Origin: Paulownia fortunei
Lineage: Eukaryota; Streptophyta; Magnoliopsida; Lamiales; Paulowniaceae
Direction: 5' to 3'
Assembly: GCA_019321725.1 (NCBI GenBank)
Contig: CM033108.1
Span: 18,055,799-18,119,798, forward strand
Length of the DNA: 64,000 nucleotides
The notes beneath the pieces were generated by a model that ran no database searches, had not been told where the DNA came from, and was given only the letters and a program-made list of their open reading frames with translations. Of this stretch, positions 32,496 through 44,812 are shown in pieces. A program made the position numbers and the translations under genes. The number at the start of each line of letters is the position of its first letter. Position 1 is the stretch's first letter.

Positions 32496-32510
32496 GGGAG
32501 TGTTTGCAAA
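32496..32510 (+). repeat. Left member of a 15-bp inverted repeat pair
   Basis: GGGAGTGTTTGCAAA, exactly complementary to 47005-47019. A further MITE-like phrase, GAGGTGTTTGGTACGGCTTC, follows at about 32569. The style (GTGTTTGG, CTTCTGCTTC) resembles ends of plant hAT-type MITEs. No target duplication was found. Confidence 0.45.
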
Positions 32511-32668
32511 TGCTTTTTCAATGTAGATTGTGGCTTCTAGATTGATATAAGCTAAGAGGAGGTGTTTGGTACGGCTTCTTCTGCTTCTAAACCTCTAAAA
32601 TTACGCTGAAAAAAGCGGAAAGTTTAAAACACTAACCACCATGCTTTTTGCTGCAGAGGCATTTTGTA

Positions 32669-33117
32669 TGTTGAAATTGGATTGAGTTTAGTACCTTTAA
32701 TCCAATTGATATTCATATTTAGTTGGATATCTCCATAATTATGGTGAAATTGAGTTTTCTAGTTGGATTGAGATTCTTTCTTAATCAGGAATATATATCT
32801 CTAATCCCCATCCAATCAGGAATATATATCTCTAATCCCCATCCAACGTAATTCTCCCAAAACTCTATCAATTTCTTTTTTAAAATTTCTCTCTGCGTTC
32901 TTCCTTGGAGCATCACCATAGACTCCAAGGATTTGAGGTGGGTAGTAGTTATTCACCACCAACGATAAATATATGTTCGTGGTTCGATCAAAAGGAGGCT
33001 GGTAGATGAGTTTGATTCAGGATACGTAAATCGATAATTCGTTGCATATCGGTATACCCTATTCACATTAATTATATGAATAATTGATTCATATTATATT
33101 ATTATTATTTTCTTACA
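32669..33117 (+). mobile_element. 5' LTR of element E
   Basis: 449 bp, TGTTGAAATTGG to TTTTCTTACA. It contains a perfect 31-bp tandem duplication (32783-32813 and 32814-32844) that is absent from the 3' LTR. Confidence 0.92.
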
Positions 33118-33118
33118 G

Positions 33119-33131
33119 TGGTATCAGGGGC
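33119..33131 (+). promoter_or_regulatory. Primer-binding site of element E
   Basis: TGGTATCAGGGGC, one base after the LTR. It resembles the initiator-methionine tRNA complement (TGGTATCAGAGC) used by plant copia elements. Confidence 0.85.
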
Positions 33132-36100
33132 AATAGGACTCGATCTCGCCGTTTTATTTGATTGAATTTATGCATGTATAGTTGCCTTAAAAAATTTAGT
33201 TTTTTAAAAGTATAAATTTTTTACCATATGTAGATCTTAATGTGTAATCACATGGTTAAAATTTGGTGAAAATCGGATGAACGACTTAAGAGAAAATTTA
33301 ATTTAAAATTTGAGACACATTTATTTTAGATTCAAAATCGAACCTATTTTTTTGTTATGAATTTTTTATGCTATGTTGTACAGCATGAAAAGAGATTCAA
33401 AATGATGTAAAATTCGTCAAAAATGAACTTAAAACGAGCGAAATATGATTTTTTAAAGCTTTTGACAGAAATTTACTTTCTCTCGTCGAAAAATCGATTT
33501 GGTCGCTGGAATCAGATGGCCGTTGCCGAAGACAATGGCGGCGCGCTGACATGGCGCCTCCATATAATATGGCATATGGCCACATGGTGCACGATTGGTG
33601 CGCACGTGGCTGTCATGTGTTATTGAAAATAAAATTTGAGGACTTGCAACCAAAAGGATTTAAACTCAGGTCTCCTTGTAATTGTAAAGTGATCTACCAC
33701 TAAACTACTGTACTATTTTATAAATTAGTTGGCCGCCTATATAACAGTTCCTGTGCTATTTTTTAAAAGTTTTTTTATGAGAATAAATAGTATTTTTAAC
33801 CCTTTAAAAAATCAAAAATAGAATTTATTGGATTAATTCCAATAGAATGTGATTAAAATATTTTTGCACATGAGAGTGTATGTAAAATATTTTTATTTTT
33901 TGCACATTACGATGCATACAAATATATTTTTGTGGGTCAAAATTTTTAATATCTAAATACTTTTTGCGCATTAAGGTGCATGCAAATATTTTTTTTTGCG
34001 CATAGGGTGCATGCAAAAATATTTTTGCACATTAGAATGCATGCAATTTAAATTTATTTGATGCGATATGAATTTATATATGTTGTTAATGAATGAACAC
34101 TGACATTTAGGTGCTTATGTCAATTTGAGTGTTTATTGCTTTGTATTATTGCATATTTTTGTGAGAGATAATTTGTGGCTGTGGTGGTAATTCGATATCC
34201 CTAATTTTTATTTTTGTCTAAATTGATGTAGTAAGCTTTGAACTAATATAATTTATTATTATTTTCAAGACATGTATTTATTGAGCCATTTTTGGTAGGC
34301 CATGTATATCAATTTTAGGGGAATTGCTCTTGTTTTACCACCATGGCCCAAAATTATCTCAACATAATGTACCAAATGTCAATGTCGCCTATATAGGGCT
34401 AGTTTTTTATTATTCATATTGCATATTTGCATTCATAAAATATGTGTGGACAAATTTATATTTTATTCATGATCAGTAAATTTTTATTATGCATTTTACT
34501 CAATGGGAGATAAATACTAGCCTGAGTTATGAAATTTTTGATTTCGCTAAGTATAAAGGAATAATAAAATATTTACTTGAATCTAGAATAAAATATTGGA
34601 CTAGTACCTATATTTTTGCGCAATTAATTTATAAGTCTTAAGACCAACTCACCAATTTTACGTTATAAGCCAATTAAGCATGAAAATGAACAAACTGTCC
34701 AATATTGTCGTAACTTAGATGCTGGCAATATGTAGTGGACTAAAATTAAAATTTGCGCTTTAATTTGTTTAAGCCTCAAATATAAGATTTTAAGTTATCA
34801 AATATTATCGCGACTTAGGCGCTGACAATATACTAATGGATCAAGAATCACGTTTGCGTTTTAATTTATTTAAGAACACGAGGAATTAATAAAAAAGTTT
34901 GAACTCTATTTTGTTCTATGAGTTTGCTCATAATTAAAAAGTTCTAGTTGTCTTAAAGTCGTTTTTTGAGCTGACTTATAAATATTACTAACATATTTTC
35001 GATAAAAATCGCATAACTTGAGGCTGATTGTTGAGAGTCGAAAAATGTACAAGTAATTGTACTTGTCGCTAATGTTGACCAATATAAACCAAGTTGGTTA
35101 GTGTTGGAAAAGACAAAAGTAGCTTGACAAGAGCAAAAGTTAAAACTAAAACCATAAATTTGATCAAATGAAGTGACAAGATGTGTCACTATAGTAATAA
35201 AGGCAACTAAGCATCAACCAATGTCAAGTACAATGATGAGATTGATCACTTCGCTCCTAATTGTAATGAGATGAAGTTTGACTACTTAAAGCTCTCTCAT
35301 TTGCTGATATTTTCAATTCTCTCCTTTGATGGATAATAGAAGTTGATGAAACATAGCATGAGATTGGAGATTGAGTAGACTATTATGGACTGTTGTGCAA
35401 CCATGTTTGTTTAAATGGCACACAAGATGAGTCATCATGAGTTCACAGTACCACCTCAAGCTCAGCAAAGGGCATGAGCTATTTTTCAAGCTCAACAATT
35501 GGTGTGAGCTACATCTTGGAATGTGCAAATGGCACTAGATTCGAATCAGTCTATTGAATTGATGCACTTATAAGACATTGGTTGAGCGAATAGATTTGTC
35601 CATCTTTCATGTAAGAGACCTTTAAAATATATGTCATGTTTGTGATGTGATTGACTTAAGGTAGTATTTATTGTACTTATTCTATGATTTTTTATTTTAA
35701 TTATATCTGGCATACGAGGTTAGGAGGATGACTGTATTAGCTAGAGGAGACTTTATTAGCTAACTCGCTAAGGTCAACCTCCCTCTATATAAATTTTTCT
35801 AGCAGGAAAAGCCTACTGGAAGAAAGAAAGAGGGCTATTTATCCTCTAGAGGTAGTCCACTAAAACTAGTACAGACTTATGAGTGTAAGACACTGAATAG
35901 TTCATTCTATTTTTCTTTCTTTACTATTCGCGCTATAAGTTAGTACACTCCAACTCTCACTAGTTAGAAGCACCAAATTGTTTAGAGTGATTATTTATAA
36001 AGTTAGAGAACCACAAGGAGTATGAACATTCATGTTCAATGTACTAATAGGAAGCGAGAATAACATGTCTAGATAGTTTGGACACATGTGTGGGGAAAAT

Positions 36101-36729
36101 AGAATTACAATTTGAAAGATTATTATAAACATTTCGCAACTAAACGAGCTTGCAAAGAGTGATGAATCAAACACTTCAAAATGAATTGATTGATATGATG
36201 TTGTAAATTAATTTATATCTCAATTAGTATGATGCAATGTTGATTGCAGCCTACATAATGAAAATTATGCAGTGAATTCTCCAACCTTCAATGAGCTGTG
36301 ATGTGGAAGCAAGCCCAAATTAGTGGTTTATACCTATTTAAGTTCAAAAAGCTATGTTCTCAAAAGTGATGAACACCTTGATGGAGAAATTATAGAAATT
36401 ATGTCGCACTATGTAGATTTCCTAAAGGAGGAATTACGAGCATATGAGAAGTTAAATGAAATCATGCGTTATATGAGTTGCAAGATCCTTCAAGAGGCAC
36501 TCAATTTTCTAGTGAGGATAATGTATTTTAAACTCATCTAGCAATCGCTAGGATAGAGGGAATGACCCTAAGTTAGTGGGAGTATCTTACTTGAAAATAA
36601 CTCTTATATTCCACAAGTAAGAAGAAGTGAACATGAGTTGTTCCCCATCGTCTATATGAGATTAAGTGGGTATCCTTCATGACTACTTTTGTGGATGTTG
36701 ATAAGTCAATTTAGACTTTTGACTTCACT
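33132..36729 (+). other. Leader and gag/protease/integrase region of element E, unrecognisable
   Basis: Long AT-rich stretch with no open frame of note; position implies former gag to integrase. A GC-rich island at about 33520-33620 and a tRNA-like sequence (33647-33711, minus) lie in the leader. A TATA-like CTATATAAATT lies near 35784, of unknown meaning. Confidence 0.5.
33647..33711 (-). other. tRNA-like sequence with pol III boxes
   Basis: The minus strand carries TAGTTTAGTGG (plus 33697-33707), a perfect A-box match (TRGYNNARNNG), and GTTTAAATC (plus 33657-33665), an 8-of-9 B-box match. Their starts are 42 bases apart, as in tRNAs. The D-arm-like part resembles tRNA-Val. The anticodon stem is weak and no acceptor stem closes, so it is a decayed tRNA or SINE head, not a working tRNA gene. 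Confidence 0.45.
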
Positions 36730-37015
36730 TGATGCTTTAAGGGATTAGTTGCTATGAAGAAAAAGATGAGCCTAATGACTAAGAATAAAGTCTACAATTG
36801 GTTGATCTTCTGTCTGGGTACAAGATCATTAGAAACATGTGGTTTCTAGAGGTCAAGTGCAAAGTAGAAAGGTTGATTAACATCTGTATAGCTCAACTAA
36901 TGGTGAAAAGTTTACGCCTAATTATGGAGCGTAATTTTTTGAGATGTTCTCCCTAAGTGGTGAGATTGCCTCAATTCGCTAAGATGCTATTAGTTATTGC
37001 CACTTTTGTCTAGGT
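36730..37015 (+). pseudogene. Copia reverse transcriptase remnant of element E
   Basis: With frame changes, the plus strand reads MTKNKVYN, LVDLLSGYKIIRNMWFLEVK and then, in pieces, matches to the KARLVAKG and FSPVVR.ASIR blocks of copia RT. It is too damaged to code but fixes the element as Ty1/copia on the plus strand. Confidence 0.6.
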
Positions 37016-39003
37016 TTATCCTGGGTGATTGAGGTTGATATATATAAATGAGAAGTGGACAATGAGATCTATGTGGATCGCCTAATAAATTCAAGAAGTG
37101 GGGCAAGAGCGCAAAGACTGATCGAGAAGCTCTATTTGTAACTTGAATCATCGTCCAAATAGTGGTGTTATCGATTTCATCAAGCTATCACTCTGATAAG
37201 CTTACGATGGTCGAGTAAGATCATTAAATATATGTCAATATAAATAAGAGAATTTAATTCTCACGTATTTGGGCAATAATGTGATGGCTAGAAGGGACGT
37301 GAAGGTGTCTCCACTTAGTAGTGGTTGTCTTTTATATTTAAATAGATATAGAAAAAGTAGATGTATATTTGGTATTGTGATACCGAGTTTTTGTGTGCAT
37401 CTAACTAATCCTATTCACACTTCATAGTCAAATATTATGTTCTTAGTTAGATTGAAATTCCTTAAGATGGAAGAAGAAAAAAATGCTAGCTAGTATTATC
37501 AAGCGGTTTAATGTGTATTGGTGTGTACTTGACTAGTACTGTGCTTAATAATTAGATTATTGGTGAGTGGATATCAAAGTGATCATTAACGCAAATAATG
37601 TGATGATGTTAAGTGGATACTTAGATATTTTAATAGAGTGGTATGAGATTTGTTAGAGGCAATCTGGCATTTTGAAATAATGTGCATTGTGCTCACATTT
37701 CTGAGGCTATTGTTGTCTTTGTGATAATAAAGCAACTTTGATGTATGCTTTGGGCACCAAGTATTGTTGGAGAACTAAATATACTTATACCAGTCATCCC
37801 TTTATTTAAGAGAGTATTGCGCATAATTAAATTATTCTCAAGCATATTTCTACAGGCGATTTAAATGCTTATCCCTTGCCTTTGTATGGAGATATGCTCC
37901 AAAGGCATGTAAGTAGTATGGGAATATGTAGAATTTGATTTTTGTGGCTGGTGAGAACATATTGTGATTAATGAGTTATATTTGTATTCTCATTATGAAT
38001 TTAGTACTGGATTTATTAGTTGTCACTAGGCTTTGATTGACCCTATCACACGGGTAATCGCCTTGGCGCTGTGATAGTGAGTATGATGAGACTTAAAGAT
38101 CGTATCGCATAATTAAGGTTTGCGAATGATAGTCTTTGCACTTGGAGCAGCGAGGAAGGTTAATATACATAACTAAGAGTCGCCTTAGCTTGGAGGCTCA
38201 GATGAGATCAGAGTTGATCGATTATGAAGAAGTATGTCCAAACTTCATAATAAGCTTGTTCTTAGTTGAACGTGTGAACTGCAAGGAGGTAATTTGGAGA
38301 GTGACTTCTGGTGGTGCGTAGGTCAGGTGCTTGGAGAGTGACTGGACTTAGGTTCATATAATGTTTAGAGTGTGACATGTCCAAATTAAGTGGGAGGTCC
38401 ATTATAGCATATATTCATACTACATATGCTTTAAGACGACTTCTTGTTGAAAAGTGACTGAATGGGTCCATGCTTTGTCACTGTGCGAGCCCATATTATT
38501 TCTTATACCCTTTGGGACTCTCGACTTTGTCATGAGGTGTAAGCTTGATGACGCTACTTTAGCATATTTCCAATGGCCATGCATGATTCGATCTGTTGGA
38601 GCATGTCGAGGAAAGCTGTGAAGACCGAGCTGATTGACATGAGAGGCTGAGGAAGAACTAAGTTGGTAACGCACTTATGCTCTATGGTTCATAGCCTGGG
38701 CGACTATGTCGAAATGTGTTTGATTAGTCATGAACTTAGATACATATTTGAGTGGGTCAAGCATACTCTACTTATTTTCATTAAGGGATCTAGAGATGCT
38801 TAATTGCGTGCAACCATTTGATTTGGGATACAAAGCAAGCTAATGAGTTGTAGGGTTATGTTAGTTTGGTGATGACTTAATATAACTCTCATCACCTATG
38901 CTTTCTCTCTTGGTTGCACACCTCATTTCCTGTATAAAGAAAATGATGTGAGATTGAGAAATTATATAATGATGAGATTCGAGAAGATTGAGTTAAATAT
39001 GTA
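37016..39003 (+). other. 3' internal part of element E, unrecognisable
   Basis: Expected RT end and RNase H. Only short frames, no clear motif. The sequence ends in a polypurine tract before the 3' LTR. Confidence 0.45.
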
Positions 39004-39014
39004 TGAGTGGGAGA
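39004..39014 (+). promoter_or_regulatory. Polypurine tract of element E
   Basis: TGAGTGGGAGA directly precedes the 3' LTR TGTTGAAAA. Confidence 0.85.
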
Positions 39015-39439
39015 TGTTGAAAATTAGATTGAGTTTTGATCCCTTGACCTAATTGACATTCATATTTAGTTGGATGTCTCCATAATGTGAGTGGGATTAA
39101 GTTTTCTAGTTGGATTGTGATTCTTTCTTGAGTAATCCAACAGAGAGTGTGAGAATGAACGTAATTCTCCCAAAAACTCTCTCCTAAAATTTCTCTCTAT
39201 GTTCTTCCTTAGAGCATCACTATAAACTCTAAGAATTTAAGGTGTATAGTTAAGTGAATAACTCTAGTAGTTATTTACCACCAACGAGAAAGGTATATTC
39301 ATGATTTGATCAAAAGCAGGCTGGTAGACGAGTTTGATTCGAGATACGTAGATCGATAATTTGCTGCGTATAGGTGTATCCGATTCACATTAATTATATG
39401 AATAATTAAGTTATATTATATTATTGTTATTTTCTTACA
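39015..39439 (+). mobile_element. 3' LTR of element E
   Basis: 425 bp, TGTTGAAAATTAG to TTTTCTTACA. Aligned with the 5' LTR along its whole length, with substitutions throughout and without the 31-bp duplication. Confidence 0.92.
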
Positions 39440-39709
39440 GTAATTATGGTGAACTTCAATTAAACAATAATATCCCCACCATTTTAAGTCTATTCCAAAA
39501 TTTACCCCCGTCATATAAATAGTGTAACATATTATCAACCTCTATGGCGGCACCTTTACGTTGTTATCCATCAAGTTGTTAACTTAACCATCTCTTCATT
39601 ATTATTAGCACCATAAACTACTTTACCTCCATCTTTGCAGCCCCACAGCTCATCTCGTCTGCCATTGTTACAACACCATAGCCACCTTGTCTGCCATCAT
39701 CGTCATTCT
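39440..39709. other. Spacer between elements E and F
   Basis: About 270 bp with no gene. It may be part of the older sequence into which E and F both inserted. Confidence 0.5.
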
Positions 39710-40100
39710 CTCTCTACTCTAATTTCTTTTAAAATTTTGGAATTATAACTTTAACTACCATTTTCTAGAAGTGCCTATATTTGCCTAGGTGGTTTCAAGA
39801 GATTTCTACAGAAATATGTTTTAAGGATAGTTTTATTTCAAGAGATTTCCAGAATAGAATTTAATTATTTTTAGTTTTTCTATAGGGGAGTCTAGATGTA
39901 TTTTTTGAGTAGTATATAATGTGAGTCCTCTATACATTATGTAACAAACCAAGTGCTATAAAATCACTTTGTTTATAAAAATCTCTTCTCCACTCTTCTT
40001 CATTTTTGAGGAATTCTTCTTTTGTTTGGTTGTTTTCTTCCACACATTGGTTGTTGATCTTGGCCCAACAAAATATTTTTCTGTTGCAATAATCTTTACA
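39710..40100 (+). mobile_element. 5' LTR of element F
   Basis: Ends AATCTTTACA directly before the primer site. The start is blurred: the TG is not preserved. It lacks about 55 bp (TTATAGTTTAAATGATTGAC region) present in the 3' LTR. Confidence 0.8.
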
Positions 40101-40113
40101 TGGTATCAGAGCC
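40101..40113 (+). promoter_or_regulatory. Primer-binding site of element F
   Basis: TGGTATCAGAGCC, a perfect copia initiator-methionine tRNA primer site, immediately after the LTR. Confidence 0.95.
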
Positions 40114-40132
40114 ATAAGGGCTTTGGCATATC

Positions 40133-40960
40133 ATGTGTAAAGATCTCCTAGTGGAAGGCTCAATTGGTGCCTCAAATATGGATGTAAATGGTTGTGTTAG
40201 TGGACTTGGTATGAAGTTATTGAATGAGTCCAACTATAGAGTATGGAGGACTTATATGGAGTCTTATCTCATTGGTGAAGATATGTGGAAAATTATGAAT
40301 GGAGGTAATATAGATGTTTCTACCAACGTACCAGAAAATGCCGATGCACTCAAGAAGTGGAAGCAGCCGAATGGAAAGGCTGAATTCATTTTAAAAAGAT
40401 TGTTCGATTATATTATGCGGTGAATCAACCCATGAAATTTGGCAAACTCTTAGTAGGTTGTCAATCAAAAGGATGAACCTCGGCTGCAGATATTGGAGAA
40501 TGAACTCCAAACTCTGTAGATAAGGCAATCTCTCTATTGCTGAGTATTTTCAAAAATCAAGAATCTATATTTAGAAATTTCTCATTTGAATCAACAAGAG
40601 ACTTTCTAAAGCTTGGATTAGGAGAATATTATTCGAGGATTGAAGTCGAAGTATATCCTTTATGTTACATCAATACAAGGATAGTTTCAACAATCTTCCT
40701 TAGAGGAATTTGAGAATTTATTATCATCATAAGAGTTATTAGCTAAGCAAATGGCTGGTGTCTCTAATAAATAAGGGCAAAGAAATGCTCTTATGGCGAG
40801 GAAGAAAAAATTTAAAGAAAAGGAAAATCAAAATAGCTCGAGTTTACATAGGGGAAAAGAAGAGTCGTCTGATACCAATAAGAAGATTATTAAATGTTAT
40901 TAATATGGTAAACTAAATTACAAGAAGGCAATATGGCTAAACCTGAGAAAGTTAAAGATG
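40133..40960 (+). pseudogene. Element F gag
   Basis: The first 96 codons are open: GMKLLNESNYRVWRTYMESY, IGEDMWKIMNGG, ENADALKKWKQPNGKAEFIL, a typical copia gag (UBN2/DUF4219-type) opening. Later frames continue with LEEFENL and a Lys/Ser-rich tail, then a degenerate zinc knuckle near 40890 (IIKCY, Cys lost to a stop). Frameshifts follow codon 96. Confidence 0.85.
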
Positions 40961-40999
40961 AAGAAGATTGGGGGAAGTGCTTTAGGGCAAAAATAAGAG

Positions 41000-42648
41000 C
41001 TGAGATTCCATAGCTTTCATTAATTTTGAGAATGACTCGGTTGCTGATTCTGGTTGTGGGCATCATCTCACTAAAGACTAGTCTAAATTTTCCAGCTTTC
41101 AAGAATATAATGGTTGTGAGGCCATTGTGACGGCATATACAGTCCATCATGTGGAGAATGAAGGCTCCGTTGCTATCAACGGACCACAAGAAGATCCCAT
41201 TACACTCAAAAATGTGTTTCTTGTTTTTGGGAATGAAGAAAAATCTACTTTCGATTGCAAATATTTTAGATGTTGGAAATTTTATGCTCTTTAGTCAACA
41301 CGATGTGAAGTTCCTATGGAATATTAATATGCTAGATTGGGACATTTTAGCATGGAAGAATTAAAAGCTATGGTGAAAATGAATCTTGTAAAAATGTTGT
41401 CCAACTTAACTAATTTTGGAGTAGGAGAAGTTTGTGAAGGATGTCAATTTGGAAAGGCTCACTGACTTCCCTTTGACAAATTATCTTCATGTTGTAAGGC
41501 TCCATTGGAACTTATTCACAGTTAATTAATGGGATTAACAAAATCTACTTCATTTTCAGGATATTCTTATGTGCAAATTTTTATTGATGACTATTATAAA
41601 TACACATGGGTTTATTTTCTGAAGCACAAGTCAAAAGTTTTCAACAGGTTTAAGGAATTTTAAAAAATGGTTGAAAGCGAGCTTTGTTCCAAAATCAAGC
41701 TACTGCGAACTGATAAAGGTGGTGAATTTACTTCAAAATAATTTTTGTCCTTTTATTGTCATTATGGAATTAAGAGAGTTCACTTGTGCTGAAACACTAA
41801 AGCAAAATGGGGTGGCTGAAAGGAAGTTCAGACATTTAACAAAGACTTGTAAGATCTGGTTGCATACCAAGAATATACCAAAAGCTTTCTGGGATGAATA
41901 TATGAAATGTGCATCATATGTGATTAACAGAAGGCCTTTTTCAATCAACATGAAATCACCCTATGTATTGATGTTTGGAGAAAAGCCTAGTCTAAAAAAT
42001 CTAAAAGTTTTTAGTTCCATTTGTTATGCTCGTGTGCTGGAATCTCAAAGAAGCAAGATAGATGCAAAGGCAAGAAAATCATTTTTGTTGGATACGATGA
42101 AAAGAAAAAGGGCTAGAAATGTATAAATCCTAAGACTCATCTCTTTGTTGTCTCACAAGATGTCATTTTTGATAAAGTTTCATTATATTATAAAGAGGAT
42201 GTGACTAACAACAAACTTTTGAAACGTTGGATCATGAGAGTGTAGAATTACCTATCAGCACTACTTTTCCAAGAAACCTATCTTCTTTGAATGTTGAGGA
42301 GCAAAGTGAAAGGGGGAGGCGAGTATTCAACAAGTTAATATATAGCACACAAAGGATCCATCTGAGATGATTATTTCACAAAGGGCAAGGAGAACCATTA
42401 TCAAGCTAGCTTGTTATAGAGAGAAAAATCTCATTAGCACATATTCTTGTTTCTTTGCAGGTCCAATTGATGATGAAGAACCTTCTACATTTGAAGAAGC
42501 CAAAGGAAACAAAGATTGGGAGCTTGCCATGGATGCTGAAATAGATGCTCTTAAGAAAAATAAAAAATTGGAGCCTTGTTCCTAAGCAAAATGATGTGTA
42601 GCTCATTTCTTGCAAATGGGTGTACAAAATCAATAGAAAGGCTGATGG
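41000..42648 (+). pseudogene. Element F protease, integrase and start of RT
   Basis: Protease active site DSGCGHH at 41046-41066. The pre-integrase HHCC region runs from HFSMEEL to CEGCQFGKAH (41343-41462). The integrase core has FIDDYYKYTWVYF (near 41580) and LRTDKGGEF (near 41702), and an open stretch 41671-42126 reads KQNGVAERKFRHLTKTC and AFWDEYMKCASYVINRRPF. RT begins with EPSTFEEAKGNKDWELAMDA (42480) and stops at KADG, where solo LTR D is inserted. Stops and shifts throughout. Confidence 0.88.
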
Positions 42649-44812
42649 TATTAGAGTAGTGTCTGATACGTTAATTAGATTGGGCATATTTTATAATCTT
42701 GTATTCGTAAAAATAATCTTTTTGAAATCATAATAATAAAATAGATAAATTTCTTTATCTTTAATTCCATATGGTAAGTAGATAAAGTACCTAGATCAAA
42801 AACTTAGCTACGGGGCATGATCACGCATTTGATAGTGATTATGGAATATGCCTCTATGGCTTTGGTCTTAAATTAGTTTTTAGTCGAGGGCTTTTTGAGA
42901 TAGAACATTGAATAGCCCAATAGACTTACGCGTGCGATGCATGCTCGCATGAGGATGATGTCTCGCTCTATAGAGATTGGTGCAGTGATGCTAGTGTATG
43001 TATATAGGCGCTTGTTAGAGAACAAGTACAGTGAACAAGCCTATTGGAGAATTTTTATTAGAAAAGTTGTTTGTCGAAATAAGAATTTCAATGTTATGAT
43101 AGTACATGATTAGTCCTTGGACTTGAGGCACCATGGTAGACTTGTGCATGTCGTATTTCATTTTAATGTATCTTTTGATTGCCTGACAATCATAAAGGGG
43201 TATGTTGGATGTTTTATTAACATGTATGGAGGTTAATGAATAACCAATAAAGAATCCGTCACTTGCCTGGCAGAATAAGTGAATCTCCTATGTTTTTATA
43301 GTTCATGACTCATAAGTCTTTGGCCAGGACGGGATGAATGTTAGACGGGGTTTTCTAACGATTCGTCATGAGTTATTGAAACTTGAAATAGAATAATAGT
43401 TATTGAGCAATTAGGGTTTCGACTATTAATCCATATTCTAAACTCAATCGAGAGATTAGATTATAGAAGGACCTTACGTGTATGGTACCTATAATTGAAA
43501 TAGGTTCACTTGCTAATTCACCTAAGACTAGGTAGTCATGATACACTTGCAAGGTGTTTCCCATGACTTATGAGGTTTTTGAAATTAAGGAGTTAATTTC
43601 AAGCGAATTAACTAATTGGATTAATTATTCGAAATAATTGTTATTCATAAGTTGCAAATATTGTAAGCTCACTACTAGCTTAGTTGTGAACCCAAAGGGT
43701 CACACACAATTTGAGATGGAATATTTCTAGCTTAGAGATTGATCCAAAGAGTTGGATCTAATTAGTTAATGAAGATTAATTAATTAGGGGCTTAAATTAA
43801 TTCAATGAGTTGAATTAGTTATTTAATTAAATAATTGAATTATTTATTTAGACCTAATAAGATTAGGAAGCCCAATTGGAGTGAAATAATTATTTAATTT
43901 GATCAAATTAGTTGTGTAAACCATAAAATCAATTTAATTATTAAATTAAATAATTGGATTATTTAGTTGGGGCTTATTTGATTAGGTGGGCTAGATGGAA
44001 TTAATTAATTAATTAAATTTTGGTTTAGACAATTAATTAGATTAATTGTGAAATTTATTTTAAAGTCCAAAACTAATTCAATAAGGCCCGTTAGGAAAGA
44101 CCCACAAGGGTTGTTTGAAAAAAATAGAAACTCAAGAGTTTTATATTCTTGGAAGTCTCTAAATATCTTAGGAAGATAAAAGAGATAGAGTTGGAAATTT
44201 TTGAGAGATTTGGAATCAACCAAAAATCTTCCAACCAATAAGAAATAGGAGGTCAAAAATACCAAGAGTGGGACTCTTGAAATTGTTGACCCCTATTATA
44301 ATTACCAAAGGGCCGAAAATTTAAGAGACAACTACCCTCCAAATTTTTGGTCATTAAGAAACAAATTAGATATAAATTTTTTTCCATCTTTTCTTCAACC
44401 AAAAATTCCATCTTTTGTCTAAGTATTACTTCTTTTATCACAAACTGATATAAGAATTAATATTCACTATATTCATTCCAAAAACCAAGTTAGTAAAGCA
44501 ATCAGATTGCTAGCGAAATTCTGATTCCATGTTCCTACTCAAAGTGTGGATTACTTTAGGGAGGAGACTCTTGGATTCCTATGAACCGAATTCATAAAAG
44601 AGGGCTAGCAATTGATTACTTCATACACTACGATATTCAGAGTGCTCAAAGGCATAAATCAGACGTTTTGTTTTTTATTTTACAATCATTGAAATTTGGG
44701 AGATCATTAAAATGGCATCAGATCCGGGGTGTTGATTAATTGTTATAGCATGCTTGTTTTTAAAAAATTTATTTTTCTTCTATGTATACCCCATGATCAA
44801 GCGAACCCAACA
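42649..44812 (+). mobile_element. Solo LTR D with perfect 5-bp target duplication
   Basis: 2164 bp, starting TATTAGAGTAGTG (the first TG mutated to TA) and ending GCGAACCCAACA, flanked by GATGG at 42644-42648 and GATGG at 44813-44817. It is collinear with solo LTR C. Removing it rejoins element F RT as KADGSIDRYKARLVAR. Confidence 0.93.

Larger units (their letters stand above)
32669..39439 (+). mobile_element. Copia element E, complete structure, dead coding region
   Basis: 5' LTR 32669-33117, primer-binding site 33119-33131, internal region, polypurine tract and 3' LTR 39015-39439. Both LTRs start TGTTGAAA and end TTTTCTTACA. The internal 5.9 kb has only faint coding remains (RT near 36740-37010), with no open frame above about 80 codons. 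Outside bases are TTGTA on the left and GTAAT on the right, so no matching target duplication is seen. The two LTRs have diverged noticeably, pointing to an old insertion. Confidence 0.9.

Noticed and set aside
32735..32760. A 13-bp phrase (TAATTATGGTGAA) shared by the 5' LTR of E and the bases after its 3' LTR (39441)
   Set aside because: Too short and AT-rich to distinguish from chance; not used as evidence for a rearrangement.
33647..33711. Functional tRNA gene
   Set aside because: A and B boxes are good but the anticodon stem is weak and no acceptor stem closes; kept only as a tRNA-like relic.
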